A stretch of DNA of 64,000 bases from JBBAAS01 sp041658125 (GCA_041658125.1 JBBAAS010000001.1:1-64000), one strand, 5' to 3'; counted from the first letter of the stretch, positions 52,230 to 61,455 are shown. Notes: generated by a model from the sequence alone, not told the origin. Translations and numbers: made by a program.

Positions 52230-52947
52230 TAAGATATTGCTGACAGATTTCTTTTGACGGGCCAAAATTAATTAAGTTTGAATGTTTCAGATAAATAGCC
52301 CTAGGGCAGAATAACTCAACTTGGGGCATGGAGTGGGAAACAAAAAGAATAGTGACGCCAGATTTTTTAAATTCTTCCATTTTGGTAAAACATTTGGCTT
52401 GAAATTCGGTGTCGCCGACGGCCAGGATTTCGTCAACAATAAGAATTTCCGGATCGACGTGGACAGCGATGCTAAAAGCCAAACGCATATACATGCCGGA
52501 AGAGTAATGCTTGATAGGCTGATCGATAAACTCCTGTAATTCGGAAAAATCGACAATACTTTTAAAATATTGTTCAATTTGTTTACGTTTTAAGCCTAAT
52601 ATGGCGCCATTGAGAAAAATATTCTCCCGGCCGGTGAGTTCGGGGTGCATGCCGGCGCCAAGTTCAATGAGGGGGGATACTTTACCGCTGACAGTGACTT
52701 TGCCTTTGGTGGGTGACATAACGCCGGCAATAAGCTTAAGAATAGTAGATTTGCCGGAACCATTGGGGCCGATGATACCGATAGTCTCTCCCCTATCGAT
52801 GGTGAAGTTAATGTCGTTAAGAGCGGTGAATTTTTGACGGGTTTGCTCGCCGCGAATCAGAGCCGGGATAAATTCCTTGAAGGTTTTTTGACTTTGAAGG
52901 TCAAAATCTTTGGTGACATGGGAAAATTTAATAATAGGTTCGTTCAT
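52216..52947 (-). CDS. Wzt-like ABC transporter ATPase (polysaccharide/teichoic acid exporter)
   Basis: 243 residues. Walker A GPNGSGKS (60-67), signature SSGMYMRL (149-156), Walker B ILIVDE (168-173), the H-loop VSHSM. FTALNDINFTIDRGETIGIIG is the usual Wzt/TagH-type opening, and ELGAGMHPELTGRENI is shared by TagH and Wzt. The C-terminal carbohydrate-binding domain of long Wzt proteins is absent, so the exporter does not read a terminal chain tag. It pairs with the ABC-2 permease 2 bases upstream. Confidence 0.93.
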   Translation of the reverse strand: MNEPIIKFSHVTKDFDLQSQKTFKEFIPALIRGEQTRQKFTALNDINFTIDRGETIGIIGPNGSGKSTILKLIAGVMSPTKGKVTVSGKVSPLIELGAGMHPELTGRENIFLNGAILGLKRKQIEQYFKSIVDFSELQEFIDQPIKHYSSGMYMRLAFSIAVHVDPEILIVDEILAVGDTEFQAKCFTKMEEFKKSGVTILFVSHSMPQVELFCPRAIYLKHSNLINFGPSKEICQQYLNDHP

Positions 52948-52949
52948 AG

Positions 52950-53750
52950 TTAAATGTTGTCGGCGAAGATTTTTTCGCGGGATTTAAAATAGGCAAGACC
53001 GACTAAAAGGGTGGCAAAAGAAAGTAGAAGGGCAATCAGAAGGCTACTATATTTAGGCTCCCCTCCCCCGAGGATAACTTGACGGTAGGCGTTGACAATA
53101 ACGGCGATGGGATTTAGCTGAAATAATATACGAAAACGGTCGGGGACAATGTCAGCGGGATAGATAATGGGCGTAAGATACATCCAGAGCGTCAGGATTA
53201 GCCCCAGGAGATATTGAATGTCGCGGTAGAGGAGATTGGCGGCGGCGAAGAACAGAGAAAGGCCGAGAGTAAAAATTTGTTGAATAAAAAAGATGGGAAT
53301 AACCCAAAGAATATTAAGGGTAATGGGGATTTGATAAATGATCAGATAGACAATGAGGATAGAGGTGGCAAAGAAAAAATCGATTATTTTGGCGATAATA
53401 GTGGAGATTACCAAAATGGTGCGGGGAAAATAAATTTTGGTAATAAGAGACGACGAGCCAACAAGCGAATTGCAGGCGGAACCAAGCGAATTGCTAAAAA
53501 GAGTCCAAGGCAAAAGAGCGGTGAAAAGAAAAATGGAATATGGAATATTGGAAGCAGAATTGGTGGGGATACGGAGAATCAGGGAAAAGGCAAAACTCAT
53601 AACTAACATTTGGGCAAGTGGACTAAGAATAACCCAAAAATAGCCTAAAATTGATTGTTTGTAGCGGGCCTTGATCTCACGACTGGTCATTTGCCAAAGG
53701 AGTTCCCGATGGGCAATGATGGCTTTGATTTCTGAAATAAGCAGGAGCAT
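52950..53750 (-). CDS. Wzm-like ABC-2 polysaccharide export permease
   Basis: A 266-residue protein with six membrane helices. LLWQMTSREIKARYKQSILGYFW (first half of it, LLWQMTSREIKARYK) is the interface motif of ABC-2 exporters for polysaccharide and teichoic acid; the later NLLYRDIQYLLGLILTLWMY and GLAYFKSREKIFADNI also fit. It should move undecaprenyl-linked glycan across the membrane with the ATPase. It starts the minus-strand operon ending at the fusion gene, with a -10 box right before the ATG. Confidence 0.93.
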   Translation of the reverse strand: MLLLISEIKAIIAHRELLWQMTSREIKARYKQSILGYFWVILSPLAQMLVMSFAFSLILRIPTNSASNIPYSIFLFTALLPWTLFSNSLGSACNSLVGSSSLITKIYFPRTILVISTIIAKIIDFFFATSILIVYLIIYQIPITLNILWVIPIFFIQQIFTLGLSLFFAAANLLYRDIQYLLGLILTLWMYLTPIIYPADIVPDRFRILFQLNPIAVIVNAYRQVILGGGEPKYSSLLIALLLSFATLLVGLAYFKSREKIFADNI

Positions 53751-53755
53751 AAGTG

Positions 53756-53761
53756 ATTATA
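53756..53761 (-). promoter_or_regulatory. -10 box (TATAAT) of the wzm/wzt operon, leaderless
   Basis: Consensus TATAAT on the minus strand ends 5 bases before the ATG at 53750, so transcription should begin at or next to the start codon. No clear -35 box is seen. The 33-base divergent gap also has TATACT on the plus strand (53760-53765), a possible -10 for the TPR membrane protein. Confidence 0.5.
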
Positions 53762-53783
53762 TACTGATTATCTTTTTGCTAAA

Positions 53784-55499
53784 ATGATGAATATGTCACA
53801 GAAGAAAAACAAACGATTAAGAAATCAGGTAATTGAAGTAACAAGCCAATTGAGTAAAGTTACTTTTGGCGTCAGAGATATTTTAAAAGGAAATTGGAAG
53901 TTTTTGGTTTTAGTTTGTTTGGGGATAATAGCGGTTTATTTGAATTCTTTGAAAGGTGATTTTGTATCAGATGATTATGCTTCGATTACTCAAAATCCAA
54001 ATATCTACGACACAATGCATTACTTGAAGTCAATGAGTCTTCCGGGGATGGTGACTCATATTATTGCTAAGTTATTTGGAATTGGAAGTTCTTTGCCTTA
54101 TCACGCGGCTAGCTTAGTTTTGTATTTGGCAATTTGTGTTTTAGCTTTTATTTTTATGGTAACAGTGGCAGGAAAACAAATTGCCAGGATTAGCGCCGTA
54201 CTGTTTGCCTTTCATCCGATACACGTAGAAGCGGTTTCTTGGATATCCGGCAGACCATATTTATTGACAACCTTTTTGGTGTTAATATGCTTAATTTCGA
54301 TGATTCTGTATATGGGTGGACGAAAGAGAAAGAAATATTTGTATGTAGTTTTTATTAGTATGGTTTTAAACTTTATTAATGATCCGTTCAGGGGTTTTGC
54401 TTTGTATCTCTTGGTAATGTTAATATTTTTCAGCTTCGGGGATAAGTTTTTTCCAGGAATTAAATTAGGGAGATTTTTTTTATATTTTATGGTTGTTTTG
54501 ATAGTGACGTTTGCGATAGTGTGGCCACTCGCCAAAACCAGGATTTCAGTGGTTAATGGGGGATATAACGCAAGTGAAAGTGTTTTTTATCAGCCGTGGT
54601 TTCAATATCCGACAGCGATAACAAAATATTTGCAGTTGTTATTTATTCCGGTAGATTTGACCCTGTATCACACTTTATTTATTTTGCCCTTGTGGCTTAA
54701 TTGGGCGGTGATTATTTTGTATTTGGGATCATTAGTTTATTTTTGGTTTAAAAATAAACTGGTCTTTTTTGCTTTGGCTTTTGTCTTTGTAGCTTCTTCA
54801 CCCTCGATGTTACCGGTTAAAGTAAGCTGGTTAGTAGCGGAAAGATATGTGTTTTTTGGATCGGTAGGATTTTGCTTATTGTTAGGAATAGTAATAAACA
54901 ATATTTTTGTGAAAAATAAGTGGGTGGGGATATCGATTTTAGGATTGGTGGCTGGGATATATTTTTTTAGAACATATTTTAGAAACGTGGATTGGCAAAC
55001 TAATCACAAGTTATGGGTGAGTACCTGTCAGGTGTCTCCTAATAGTCACAATGCCTGGAATAATATCGGAGATGATTATGACAAATTGGGACAATATGAT
55101 AATGCCATAAAAGGGTTTACACAGTCAACGGTAGTAAAGCCAAATTATGCTGATGCTTATCATAATCGGGCAAATATATTTTTTAAAACAGGAAGATTGG
55201 ACTTGGCTAGAGATAGTTATAATACGGCTTTGGGTTATTCTTCGGGGTTGTTTCAGACTTATATGAGCTTGATACAGATAGACTTAATGGAAAAAAGGGC
55301 TGATTTGGCGATACAGGATAGTCAAAAGTTATTGAATTTGCAACCGAATAATCCGCAAGCGTGGTATGTGACCGGAGTGGTTTTTGCCAATGTGGGAGAT
55401 AGGGAAAATGCTAAAATGGCGTTTAAAAATGCTTTGACAATTATGCCTGGGTTTACTCAAGCACAACAAGCGTTAATACAACTGTTGGGAGGAAGTTAA
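53784..55499 (+). CDS. TMTC-like membrane protein with C-terminal TPR repeats
   Basis: 571 residues. A cytoplasmic, basic tail, then about nine helices (from residue 50), an outer loop GDFVSDDYASITQNPNIYD and the motif HPIHVEAVSWISGRPYLL, which matches TMTC/DUF1736 proteins, known as O-mannosyltransferases in animals. After the last helix come about four TPR units (residues 420-570, for example AWNNIGDDYDKLGQYDNAI and AWYVTGVVFANVGDRENA). The acidic DD pair in the first loop fits GT-C catalysis. It is divergent from wzm and coupled by TAATG to a methyltransferase gene. Confidence 0.82.
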   Translation: MMNMSQKKNKRLRNQVIEVTSQLSKVTFGVRDILKGNWKFLVLVCLGIIAVYLNSLKGDFVSDDYASITQNPNIYDTMHYLKSMSLPGMVTHIIAKLFGIGSSLPYHAASLVLYLAICVLAFIFMVTVAGKQIARISAVLFAFHPIHVEAVSWISGRPYLLTTFLVLICLISMILYMGGRKRKKYLYVVFISMVLNFINDPFRGFALYLLVMLIFFSFGDKFFPGIKLGRFFLYFMVVLIVTFAIVWPLAKTRISVVNGGYNASESVFYQPWFQYPTAITKYLQLLFIPVDLTLYHTLFILPLWLNWAVIILYLGSLVYFWFKNKLVFFALAFVFVASSPSMLPVKVSWLVAERYVFFGSVGFCLLLGIVINNIFVKNKWVGISILGLVAGIYFFRTYFRNVDWQTNHKLWVSTCQVSPNSHNAWNNIGDDYDKLGQYDNAIKGFTQSTVVKPNYADAYHNRANIFFKTGRLDLARDSYNTALGYSSGLFQTYMSLIQIDLMEKRADLAIQDSQKLLNLQPNNPQAWYVTGVVFANVGDRENAKMAFKNALTIMPGFTQAQQALIQLLGGS

Positions 55500-56242
55500 T
55501 GAAATTTAATTATGAGAATAAGCAATATTTGGAAATGTTGAGAAATATTGACTATAAATTTTATTCAAAATATATAACCTATGTTAAAAAATACTTGAAG
55601 AATAAAAAAGGAAATTTTTTGGATATTGGTTGTGGAAATGGAAACGCTTTGGTTCCTTTAGCAAAAAATGGTTACAAAAATACGTATGGAGTTGAGATAT
55701 CAAGGTTACTCTCTATTTCGGCCCAAAAAAGAGGCTTGAAAAATATTTTTTTGTATGATGGAAAAAGATTGCCTTTTGACAACAATTGTTTTGATGTGGT
55801 TGGATCTTTTGGGGTGCTGGAACATGCTGAAAACCCGACAGAATTTCTTAAAGAACATGTAAGAACTGTAAAAAGAGGAGGCTATATAGTGGTAACATGC
55901 CCAAATTTTTTAACGGTATTTTTTAGATTAGAACATCCACGGGCGGATAAATTGTTTAAAAGGCTTAGAAATATTCCAAAAATTGTAAAGAAACTATTTA
56001 GCAACGAAATTTCTTTTGAAAAGGTCAATCCAATAATTAGGAAAAAATTTCAAGCTGATGATGATGTGATAACAATATCGAACTTAATAGACGTGGAAAG
56101 ATTTTTTGAAAGAAACAATTGTAGAATTATTAATTCAAATGGATTTATGTTTCGAAATAACAAGTTTTTGAGGGTGATTGGATCAATACCGTTTTTAAGA
56201 TATTTTTGGCCTTCGTGTTTTTTAGTAGCTCAAAAAAGATAA
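55499..56242 (+). CDS. class I SAM-dependent methyltransferase
   Basis: A 247-residue enzyme of Methyltransf_11/25 type. Motif I FLDIGCGNGNALVPL (about 40-54), the acidic TYGVEISRL, motif IV DVVGSFGVLEHAENP and the post-IV GGYIVVTCPN are visible. The C-terminal ~90 residues are basic and lack membrane helices. It converges with the GT4 gene across only 7 bases. Its role is probably methylation of a glycan or lipid intermediate made by the surrounding enzymes. Confidence 0.9.
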   Translation: MKFNYENKQYLEMLRNIDYKFYSKYITYVKKYLKNKKGNFLDIGCGNGNALVPLAKNGYKNTYGVEISRLLSISAQKRGLKNIFLYDGKRLPFDNNCFDVVGSFGVLEHAENPTEFLKEHVRTVKRGGYIVVTCPNFLTVFFRLEHPRADKLFKRLRNIPKIVKKLFSNEISFEKVNPIIRKKFQADDDVITISNLIDVERFFERNNCRIINSNGFMFRNNKFLRVIGSIPFLRYFWPSCFLVAQKR

Positions 56243-56249
56243 AAGCGGG

Positions 56250-57413
56250 TTATATATTCGAATAGTACTGAATAAGATTTTTAATCAGATAGTTCATCGA
56301 TAGCTTTTTCTTGGCCAAAATTACTTTTTTAGTGAGAAGCGCTTGTTGTTTGGGATTATAAAGCATTTTAACGGTTTTTTGAGCTAACTTTTTTAAATCT
56401 TTATCGATAATGGCGCAGTGGTAAGGCTTGACGATATTTGAGCCTTCTGAATCGTTATCGTTAACGATGACAATTTTTTCGGCATTGAGGTAGGCGCTAA
56501 TTCTCATGGGGCAGCCGGCTTTTTCGGGGCGTCCATCGCCGGAAAGAAAGATACAGGCGTCAACGGCGGAGAAATAGACAGAGAGTTGTTGGTCGTTTTG
56601 ATAACCCTGGGGACTGATGTCAATAATATTTTTAAAGATGACGGGATCAATTTCACCATTTAAATGTTCGTTTTCATAAATCTTTTTGGGGTTGAAGTTG
56701 GAAATTAATTTAATAGACTTATCGATTTGATAGATATACTCAAAAGTCTTAAGAAAATTGTAAGTACGGCTATGACCAGCAAAAGTTGTACCAATGGCGA
56801 AAAGGTATTTGGTATTTGGCTCAAGGCCAAGTTGTTGACGACAACCTGTTTTGTCTAATTGATCGTAGTGATTAACACTGATGCCATTAATTATTTTAAT
56901 AACATTGGTAGCACCACGTTTTTCAGCCAAATCTGCAAGAAGTGTGCTACAAACACAGTAATTTTTGAGGTATTTTGGGAAAAAGTGTTCGCAAAAATGA
57001 ATGTAGGCGGTGACGAGAGGGTGAACGATAAACGCTTCTTCGCAGAGGTCATCCCAATCCATAACAACTTTTTTGCCAAATAGTTTTAAAAATAAAGCCG
57101 GAATATTGGATTCAAATTGAGAAGGCATGGCGGTGTGAATAATATCGTATGGCTTGGTTAGTCCGAAGATTAAGGCAATAATACCTCTCAAAATTCGACC
57201 ATTAATGTAAAAGTTTAGACTGATTCGCGGGAGTTCATAAAGCGTAAAGTATTGATTGATTTTCTTTTTGCTGATCCAAGGAAAAAACTTTTTATCGGAA
57301 GTCACCAATAAGTCGATGTTAACCCGGTGTGCTGACAGGGCCGTACAGATATTCATGGCCCGATGGTAACCGCCAAAGTGAATAAAACAGGGTTCGACAA
57401 AAAGGACTTTCAT
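56250..57413 (-). CDS. glycosyltransferase family 4 (GT-B)
   Basis: A 387-residue enzyme. The N-terminal VLFVEPCFIHFGGYHRAMNI gives the GT4 loop; the donor half has KYLFAIGTTFAGHSRTYNFL, FLSGDGRPEKAGCPMRISAYLN and EKIVIVNDNDSEG. The donor motifs are weaker than in other GT4 genes here (E-x7-E not obvious), so it may be a divergent member. It follows directly after the first of two tandem radical SAM genes (start 57413, next stop 57414). Confidence 0.78.
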   Translation of the reverse strand: MKVLFVEPCFIHFGGYHRAMNICTALSAHRVNIDLLVTSDKKFFPWISKKKINQYFTLYELPRISLNFYINGRILRGIIALIFGLTKPYDIIHTAMPSQFESNIPALFLKLFGKKVVMDWDDLCEEAFIVHPLVTAYIHFCEHFFPKYLKNYCVCSTLLADLAEKRGATNVIKIINGISVNHYDQLDKTGCRQQLGLEPNTKYLFAIGTTFAGHSRTYNFLKTFEYIYQIDKSIKLISNFNPKKIYENEHLNGEIDPVIFKNIIDISPQGYQNDQQLSVYFSAVDACIFLSGDGRPEKAGCPMRISAYLNAEKIVIVNDNDSEGSNIVKPYHCAIIDKDLKKLAQKTVKMLYNPKQQALLTKKVILAKKKLSMNYLIKNLIQYYSNI

Positions 57414-58976
57414 TTATTTAATAATTTGATATTTTTTAGCGGCCTGGAGACGATGAGTTTTTAGCTCGCCGAATTTTAACTGGGAAAAAAACATGGTGAG
57501 CAAGTTTTTGGTAATTCTAAGTAAGTAAAAGAAATCTTCGCGGTTGTGAATTTTTCTGATAATGGCCAAGGGATGAGTTAGCGGCCAAAGTAATCGGTTA
57601 ATCATTAATTTTTTATCGGCGATATTTCTTAGAGAATGAAGTTCTGCGGCAGAGAAATATTTGTTGCCGGCACCAACATATCCGGAAAAAAGCTCGCCAA
57701 TGTGGTTTTTAGAAAGTTGAGAGGGGTGAATGATATTTTCCTGAAGCATGATTTTAGTAACGTCAGTTTGAGGAAAGGGGATAAGAAGAATAAAGACAAC
57801 AAAATCAGAATAAGACTGAATGGCATATTTAAAAGTGGTCTTAATTTGATTTTTAGTTTCATAAGGAAAGCCGATGATGTAGGTGGAAAAAATCCAAAGA
57901 CCAATATCTGAAGCAGTTTTGATAATCTCTTTGACTTTTTTAAGGTCGAGGTTTTTACGGATAAATTTTTGTGTTTCAGGGTGACCACTTTCAATACCAA
58001 AAGTGAGGCGATAACAACCACTTTTTTTCATTTTTTCTAAAAGTGGCCGATCCAAGGTCCAAATAGCGATGCCATTAGGCGTGGTCCACTTGATATCGAT
58101 TTTCTTAGCAATAAGAAGATCGCAAATTTTTTCCAGACGTTCCCTGCTAACTGAAATATTATCGTCCAAAAAATGAATTTCCCGAACGCCATAACGATCG
58201 ATTACGGATTGAATTTCTTCAACGATCCTTTCGGCACTATAAGGTCGCCAAATTCGTCCCCAGATGCCGGGAACGGCACAATAAATACAATTACCCGGAC
58301 AACCCCGACTGGTGATGATTTCAGTTGATGGTGTTCGATAAGCATAGGATGAGGCATCGCGAGAAGTATTGAGGTAAATGTCCATCGGAAGTAGATGACG
58401 AGCCGGAGGAGGTAGTTGATTTAAGTCGGAAATATGGGGTCGGTTAGGATTAAGAATGAAATTTCCTTTTGAATCACGAGTGGCAGTGCCGGCAATATTA
58501 AAAACATTTTGGTGTTCAGATAGCTTTTGAGCAATTTCGAGCATGGTTTCTTCCCCTTCTCCGATAACAACAAGATCGACAGATTTTTGGGAAAGGACGA
58601 CCTTGGGAAGAATGGAAGCATGGGAACCGCCAAGAATAGTTAGGATTTTTGGGTTGACCTTTTTAGCCAGCTTAGTGATTTCGTAAGCATCGGTAGCAAA
58701 GGCGGTGAACATTGAGGAAACACCAATTATGTCCGGTTGATAATACTTAATTTTTTGAACAATTTGGTTAGGAGTAAGGCCAACACGGATAGCGTGATGG
58801 GCTTTGATAATAGTGTTAAGACCTTCGGCGAGGACATCGATAATGGCGACAGAATAACCATGAACTTCAAGATAGGCGGCAACACTGGCTAGACCCAATG
58901 GGGGAACGCATCCGGGGGTAGTAGTGTCCCTTTGGCGAATGGTCATGGCAGGGCAAAAGAAAAGAATTTTTAACAT
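57414..58976 (-). CDS. B12-binding-domain radical SAM protein
   Basis: A 520-residue enzyme. PPLGLASVAAYLEVHGY, IIGVSSMFTAFATDAY and ILTILGGSHAS form the cobalamin-binding-like N-domain; TSRGCPGNCIYC has C226/C230/C233, followed by IHFLDDNISV and TFGIESGHPETQ. It resembles, in domain plan, the enzymes at 43108 and 58978. One base separates it from the tandem paralogue. Possible role: radical methylation or other C-C chemistry in glycan or isoprenoid lipid synthesis; not established. Confidence 0.9.
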   Translation of the reverse strand: MLKILFFCPAMTIRQRDTTTPGCVPPLGLASVAAYLEVHGYSVAIIDVLAEGLNTIIKAHHAIRVGLTPNQIVQKIKYYQPDIIGVSSMFTAFATDAYEITKLAKKVNPKILTILGGSHASILPKVVLSQKSVDLVVIGEGEETMLEIAQKLSEHQNVFNIAGTATRDSKGNFILNPNRPHISDLNQLPPPARHLLPMDIYLNTSRDASSYAYRTPSTEIITSRGCPGNCIYCAVPGIWGRIWRPYSAERIVEEIQSVIDRYGVREIHFLDDNISVSRERLEKICDLLIAKKIDIKWTTPNGIAIWTLDRPLLEKMKKSGCYRLTFGIESGHPETQKFIRKNLDLKKVKEIIKTASDIGLWIFSTYIIGFPYETKNQIKTTFKYAIQSYSDFVVFILLIPFPQTDVTKIMLQENIIHPSQLSKNHIGELFSGYVGAGNKYFSAAELHSLRNIADKKLMINRLLWPLTHPLAIIRKIHNREDFFYLLRITKNLLTMFFSQLKFGELKTHRLQAAKKYQIIK

Positions 58977-58977
58977 T

Positions 58978-60438
58978 TTATTGCCTTGATTTGGCGGTTA
59001 ATTTTTGGAAAATTTTAACAAGTAACTGACTACGGCTAATAAGAGAATGACTAATATCGGAAATTGGTTTAATTCTGGTGATAAGATAGAAAAAATATCC
59101 AAGATTACGGCCAAACCTAAATTGAAAAAGTTTTTTTTCATAGAGGTTAAAGCCGATCTTCATAATATCATGTCGCTGAGTTTTGGTGAATTTGGTAGTT
59201 TCAAAAATAGGAGTGTTGTCCCGATAGGAAATGTTTTGAAGATAAGTTTTAGAAGGAACTAAAAACTTGGCATTTTTAATGGCCCAATCATAGACCGAGG
59301 TGCCTGGATAAGGAACTAAATTGTAGAAATTAACGAAATTAGTGGGAAGGCTTTGAGCAAAGATTAAAGTTTCTTTGGCATCGGCATAAGATTCGTCCTG
59401 GTGGCCGATAATAAAATTGACGGCATTTTTGATGCCGGCCGTGTTGGTCCAATCAATAGTTTTGCGGACCTGATCAAGTCGAATATTTTTACCGATAGTA
59501 TCGATAACTTTTTGGCTGCCGGATTCGCAGCCGTAAGCGATAAAAAAACAACCGGCCTGTTTGAGTTTAAAAAGAAGTTCTCGGTCAACCCGGTCGACCC
59601 GAATACCATTGTAGAGCTGAAATTTAATTTTGAGATGGTGGTTGATGATCAGATCACAGATATCTTTGGCTCGTTTTAGATCAAGGGTGAAGCAGTCATC
59701 GTTGATATCAAAAGTGTGATAACCCTTTTTGTGCCAATATTTTATTTCTTTAAAAACATTGTCGGCGCTACGGGGTCGAAAACATTGTCCCATCGATAGA
59801 CGGACGGAACAGTAATTGCAGCCATAGGGACAACCGCGGGAAGTGATAATGGGAATAGTGTTTTCCCTAAAACAACCGTATCGTGAAAGGTCAAAAACAT
59901 CAAAATCGGGAAACGGAAGCTGATCCAGATCAATAAGATATTTGTTTTTAGGATTGAGAACGATCTGGTTTTTATTTTTCCAGATTAGACCGGGGACTTG
60001 AGAATAATCAGGTTTTTTTTGGATAAATTCTTTTAAGAATTTAAAAAAGGTGTCTTCGGCTTCACCAATAATGGCAAAATTTACCCCGGTGGATTGAATG
60101 ATTTGTTCACGAACAGCAGAAACATGGGGTCCTCCAGCAATAATAGGGATGGAAGTGTACTTTTGAATATTTTTGACTAGTTTATCCATAAAAACCGAGG
60201 CATAGCTAAAACCGGTTACCCCAATAATATCCGGCTTAAAATTGTCGATAAGGTAATAAAGCTTTTGGTGATTGGTTTCAACGCCTTCGTCAAATACTCT
60301 TACCTGATACCCCTTAGATACGAGAAACGATGAAAGATAGGCAATACCGACGTGAGGATAGAGAGGAGGAGCAACATTGTTGCCGTACATTGATTTAACC
60401 TTGGGAATAGCAAAGAGTATTTTTTGGCTATTTTTCAT
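58978..60438 (-). CDS. B12-binding-domain radical SAM protein
   Basis: A 486-residue enzyme. The N-domain shows PPLYPHVGIAYLSSFLVSKGY, IIGVTGFSYAS and IIAGGPHVSAVR. The core TSRGCPYGCNYC has C203/C207/C210, then DINDDCFTL and AYGCESGSQKVID. It overlaps the upstream GT2 start region by 11 bases and is followed by a second radical SAM gene after 1 base, so the pair likely works on the same molecule. No tailored accessory domain is visible. Confidence 0.9.
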   Translation of the reverse strand: MKNSQKILFAIPKVKSMYGNNVAPPLYPHVGIAYLSSFLVSKGYQVRVFDEGVETNHQKLYYLIDNFKPDIIGVTGFSYASVFMDKLVKNIQKYTSIPIIAGGPHVSAVREQIIQSTGVNFAIIGEAEDTFFKFLKEFIQKKPDYSQVPGLIWKNKNQIVLNPKNKYLIDLDQLPFPDFDVFDLSRYGCFRENTIPIITSRGCPYGCNYCSVRLSMGQCFRPRSADNVFKEIKYWHKKGYHTFDINDDCFTLDLKRAKDICDLIINHHLKIKFQLYNGIRVDRVDRELLFKLKQAGCFFIAYGCESGSQKVIDTIGKNIRLDQVRKTIDWTNTAGIKNAVNFIIGHQDESYADAKETLIFAQSLPTNFVNFYNLVPYPGTSVYDWAIKNAKFLVPSKTYLQNISYRDNTPIFETTKFTKTQRHDIMKIGFNLYEKKLFQFRFGRNLGYFFYLITRIKPISDISHSLISRSQLLVKIFQKLTAKSRQ

Positions 60439-61453
60439 TAAAAGATGGTTTTAGAAATATAGACTTTCTAATTTTAGCAATTAGATTTTCATGAACAAAA
60501 ATATATGGGAATATTTCCTTGTCAGAACAAACTCTTTGTTGTTGGATGTGTTTTCTTTTAAGCTTAGTTGATTTGAGTGACGACAGGTTCCAGAGTATTC
60601 CTTTTATAATTAGAAAAGACTCGTTAAATTTACCAGTGATAAAAAGATAAAGAGAAAAGAAGAAATAAATAGTAATTTGTCTTGGTAAGATCTTCAAGAG
60701 ATTGGTTGTTTCCAGGTTTTTTATTAAGGAGAGGATGTAATTTTTAGTACCATGAAATCGAAGATTGTAAGTGGCAAAGTTTTTATTTAACAGTTTAAAA
60801 CTACCGGAAAACCCATGATAAACAATTGATTTTGGACAAAAAAAGGTTTGATAGCCTGAAAGCCAGGCTCGCCAGCAAAGATCAGTTTCTTCCATATAAA
60901 TAAAATAGTCCGGATCAAAACCGCCGATTTGATCAAATACCTTTTTGCGGATAAACATGCCGGCTGATTTGGCGGCAAAGATGGGAACTTCTTTGTCGTG
61001 TTGGCCGTGATCGAAATCGCCGTAGGTGGCCCGATGAGAGAGGAGACCGAATTGATTTAGATAGTCTCCGGCATAATCGAAATACCGGGGATGATTGATG
61101 AGAAGCAGTTTAGACTGAAGACAGCCGATTTTTGGATTTTTAGTAAAAAGGGAGTTGGCGGCAATTAACCAATTTTTATCAACCTTAGTATCGTTGTCAA
61201 GAAAAGCTAAATAGCGACCGGAAGCTATTTTAGCGCCTTGATTGCGGGCATAAGAAGGACCGAAGTTATCGGTGAGGGTAATAATTTTTATCTGAGGATA
61301 TTTTTTTTGAATAATTGATGAAGTATTGTCAGTGGAAGCATTATCAACGACGATAATTTCGTAGTTCCGGGTTTTAATTTTTAAGATTGACTGAAGACAG
61401 GCTTCAAGTACTTTCCGACCGTTATAGTTGACGATGATGATTGATACCTCCAT
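60428..61453 (-). CDS. glycosyltransferase family 2 (GT-A), rhamnosyltransferase-like
   Basis: A 341-residue enzyme. VSIIIVNYNGRKVLEACL, VVDNASTDNTSSI, NFGPSYARNQGAK and LAFLDNDTKV (DND) are the GT-A core; GMFIRKKVFDQIGGFDP and YFIYMEETDLCWRAW give the base and acceptor region. The C-terminal 100 residues have a hydrophobic helix (about 262-285) that may anchor it at the membrane. It lies 2 bases after a methyltransferase gene on the same strand. Confidence 0.9.
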   Translation of the reverse strand: MEVSIIIVNYNGRKVLEACLQSILKIKTRNYEIIVVDNASTDNTSSIIQKKYPQIKIITLTDNFGPSYARNQGAKIASGRYLAFLDNDTKVDKNWLIAANSLFTKNPKIGCLQSKLLLINHPRYFDYAGDYLNQFGLLSHRATYGDFDHGQHDKEVPIFAAKSAGMFIRKKVFDQIGGFDPDYFIYMEETDLCWRAWLSGYQTFFCPKSIVYHGFSGSFKLLNKNFATYNLRFHGTKNYILSLIKNLETTNLLKILPRQITIYFFFSLYLFITGKFNESFLIIKGILWNLSSLKSTKLKRKHIQQQRVCSDKEIFPYIFVHENLIAKIRKSIFLKPSFNEK

Positions 61454-61455
61454 GG

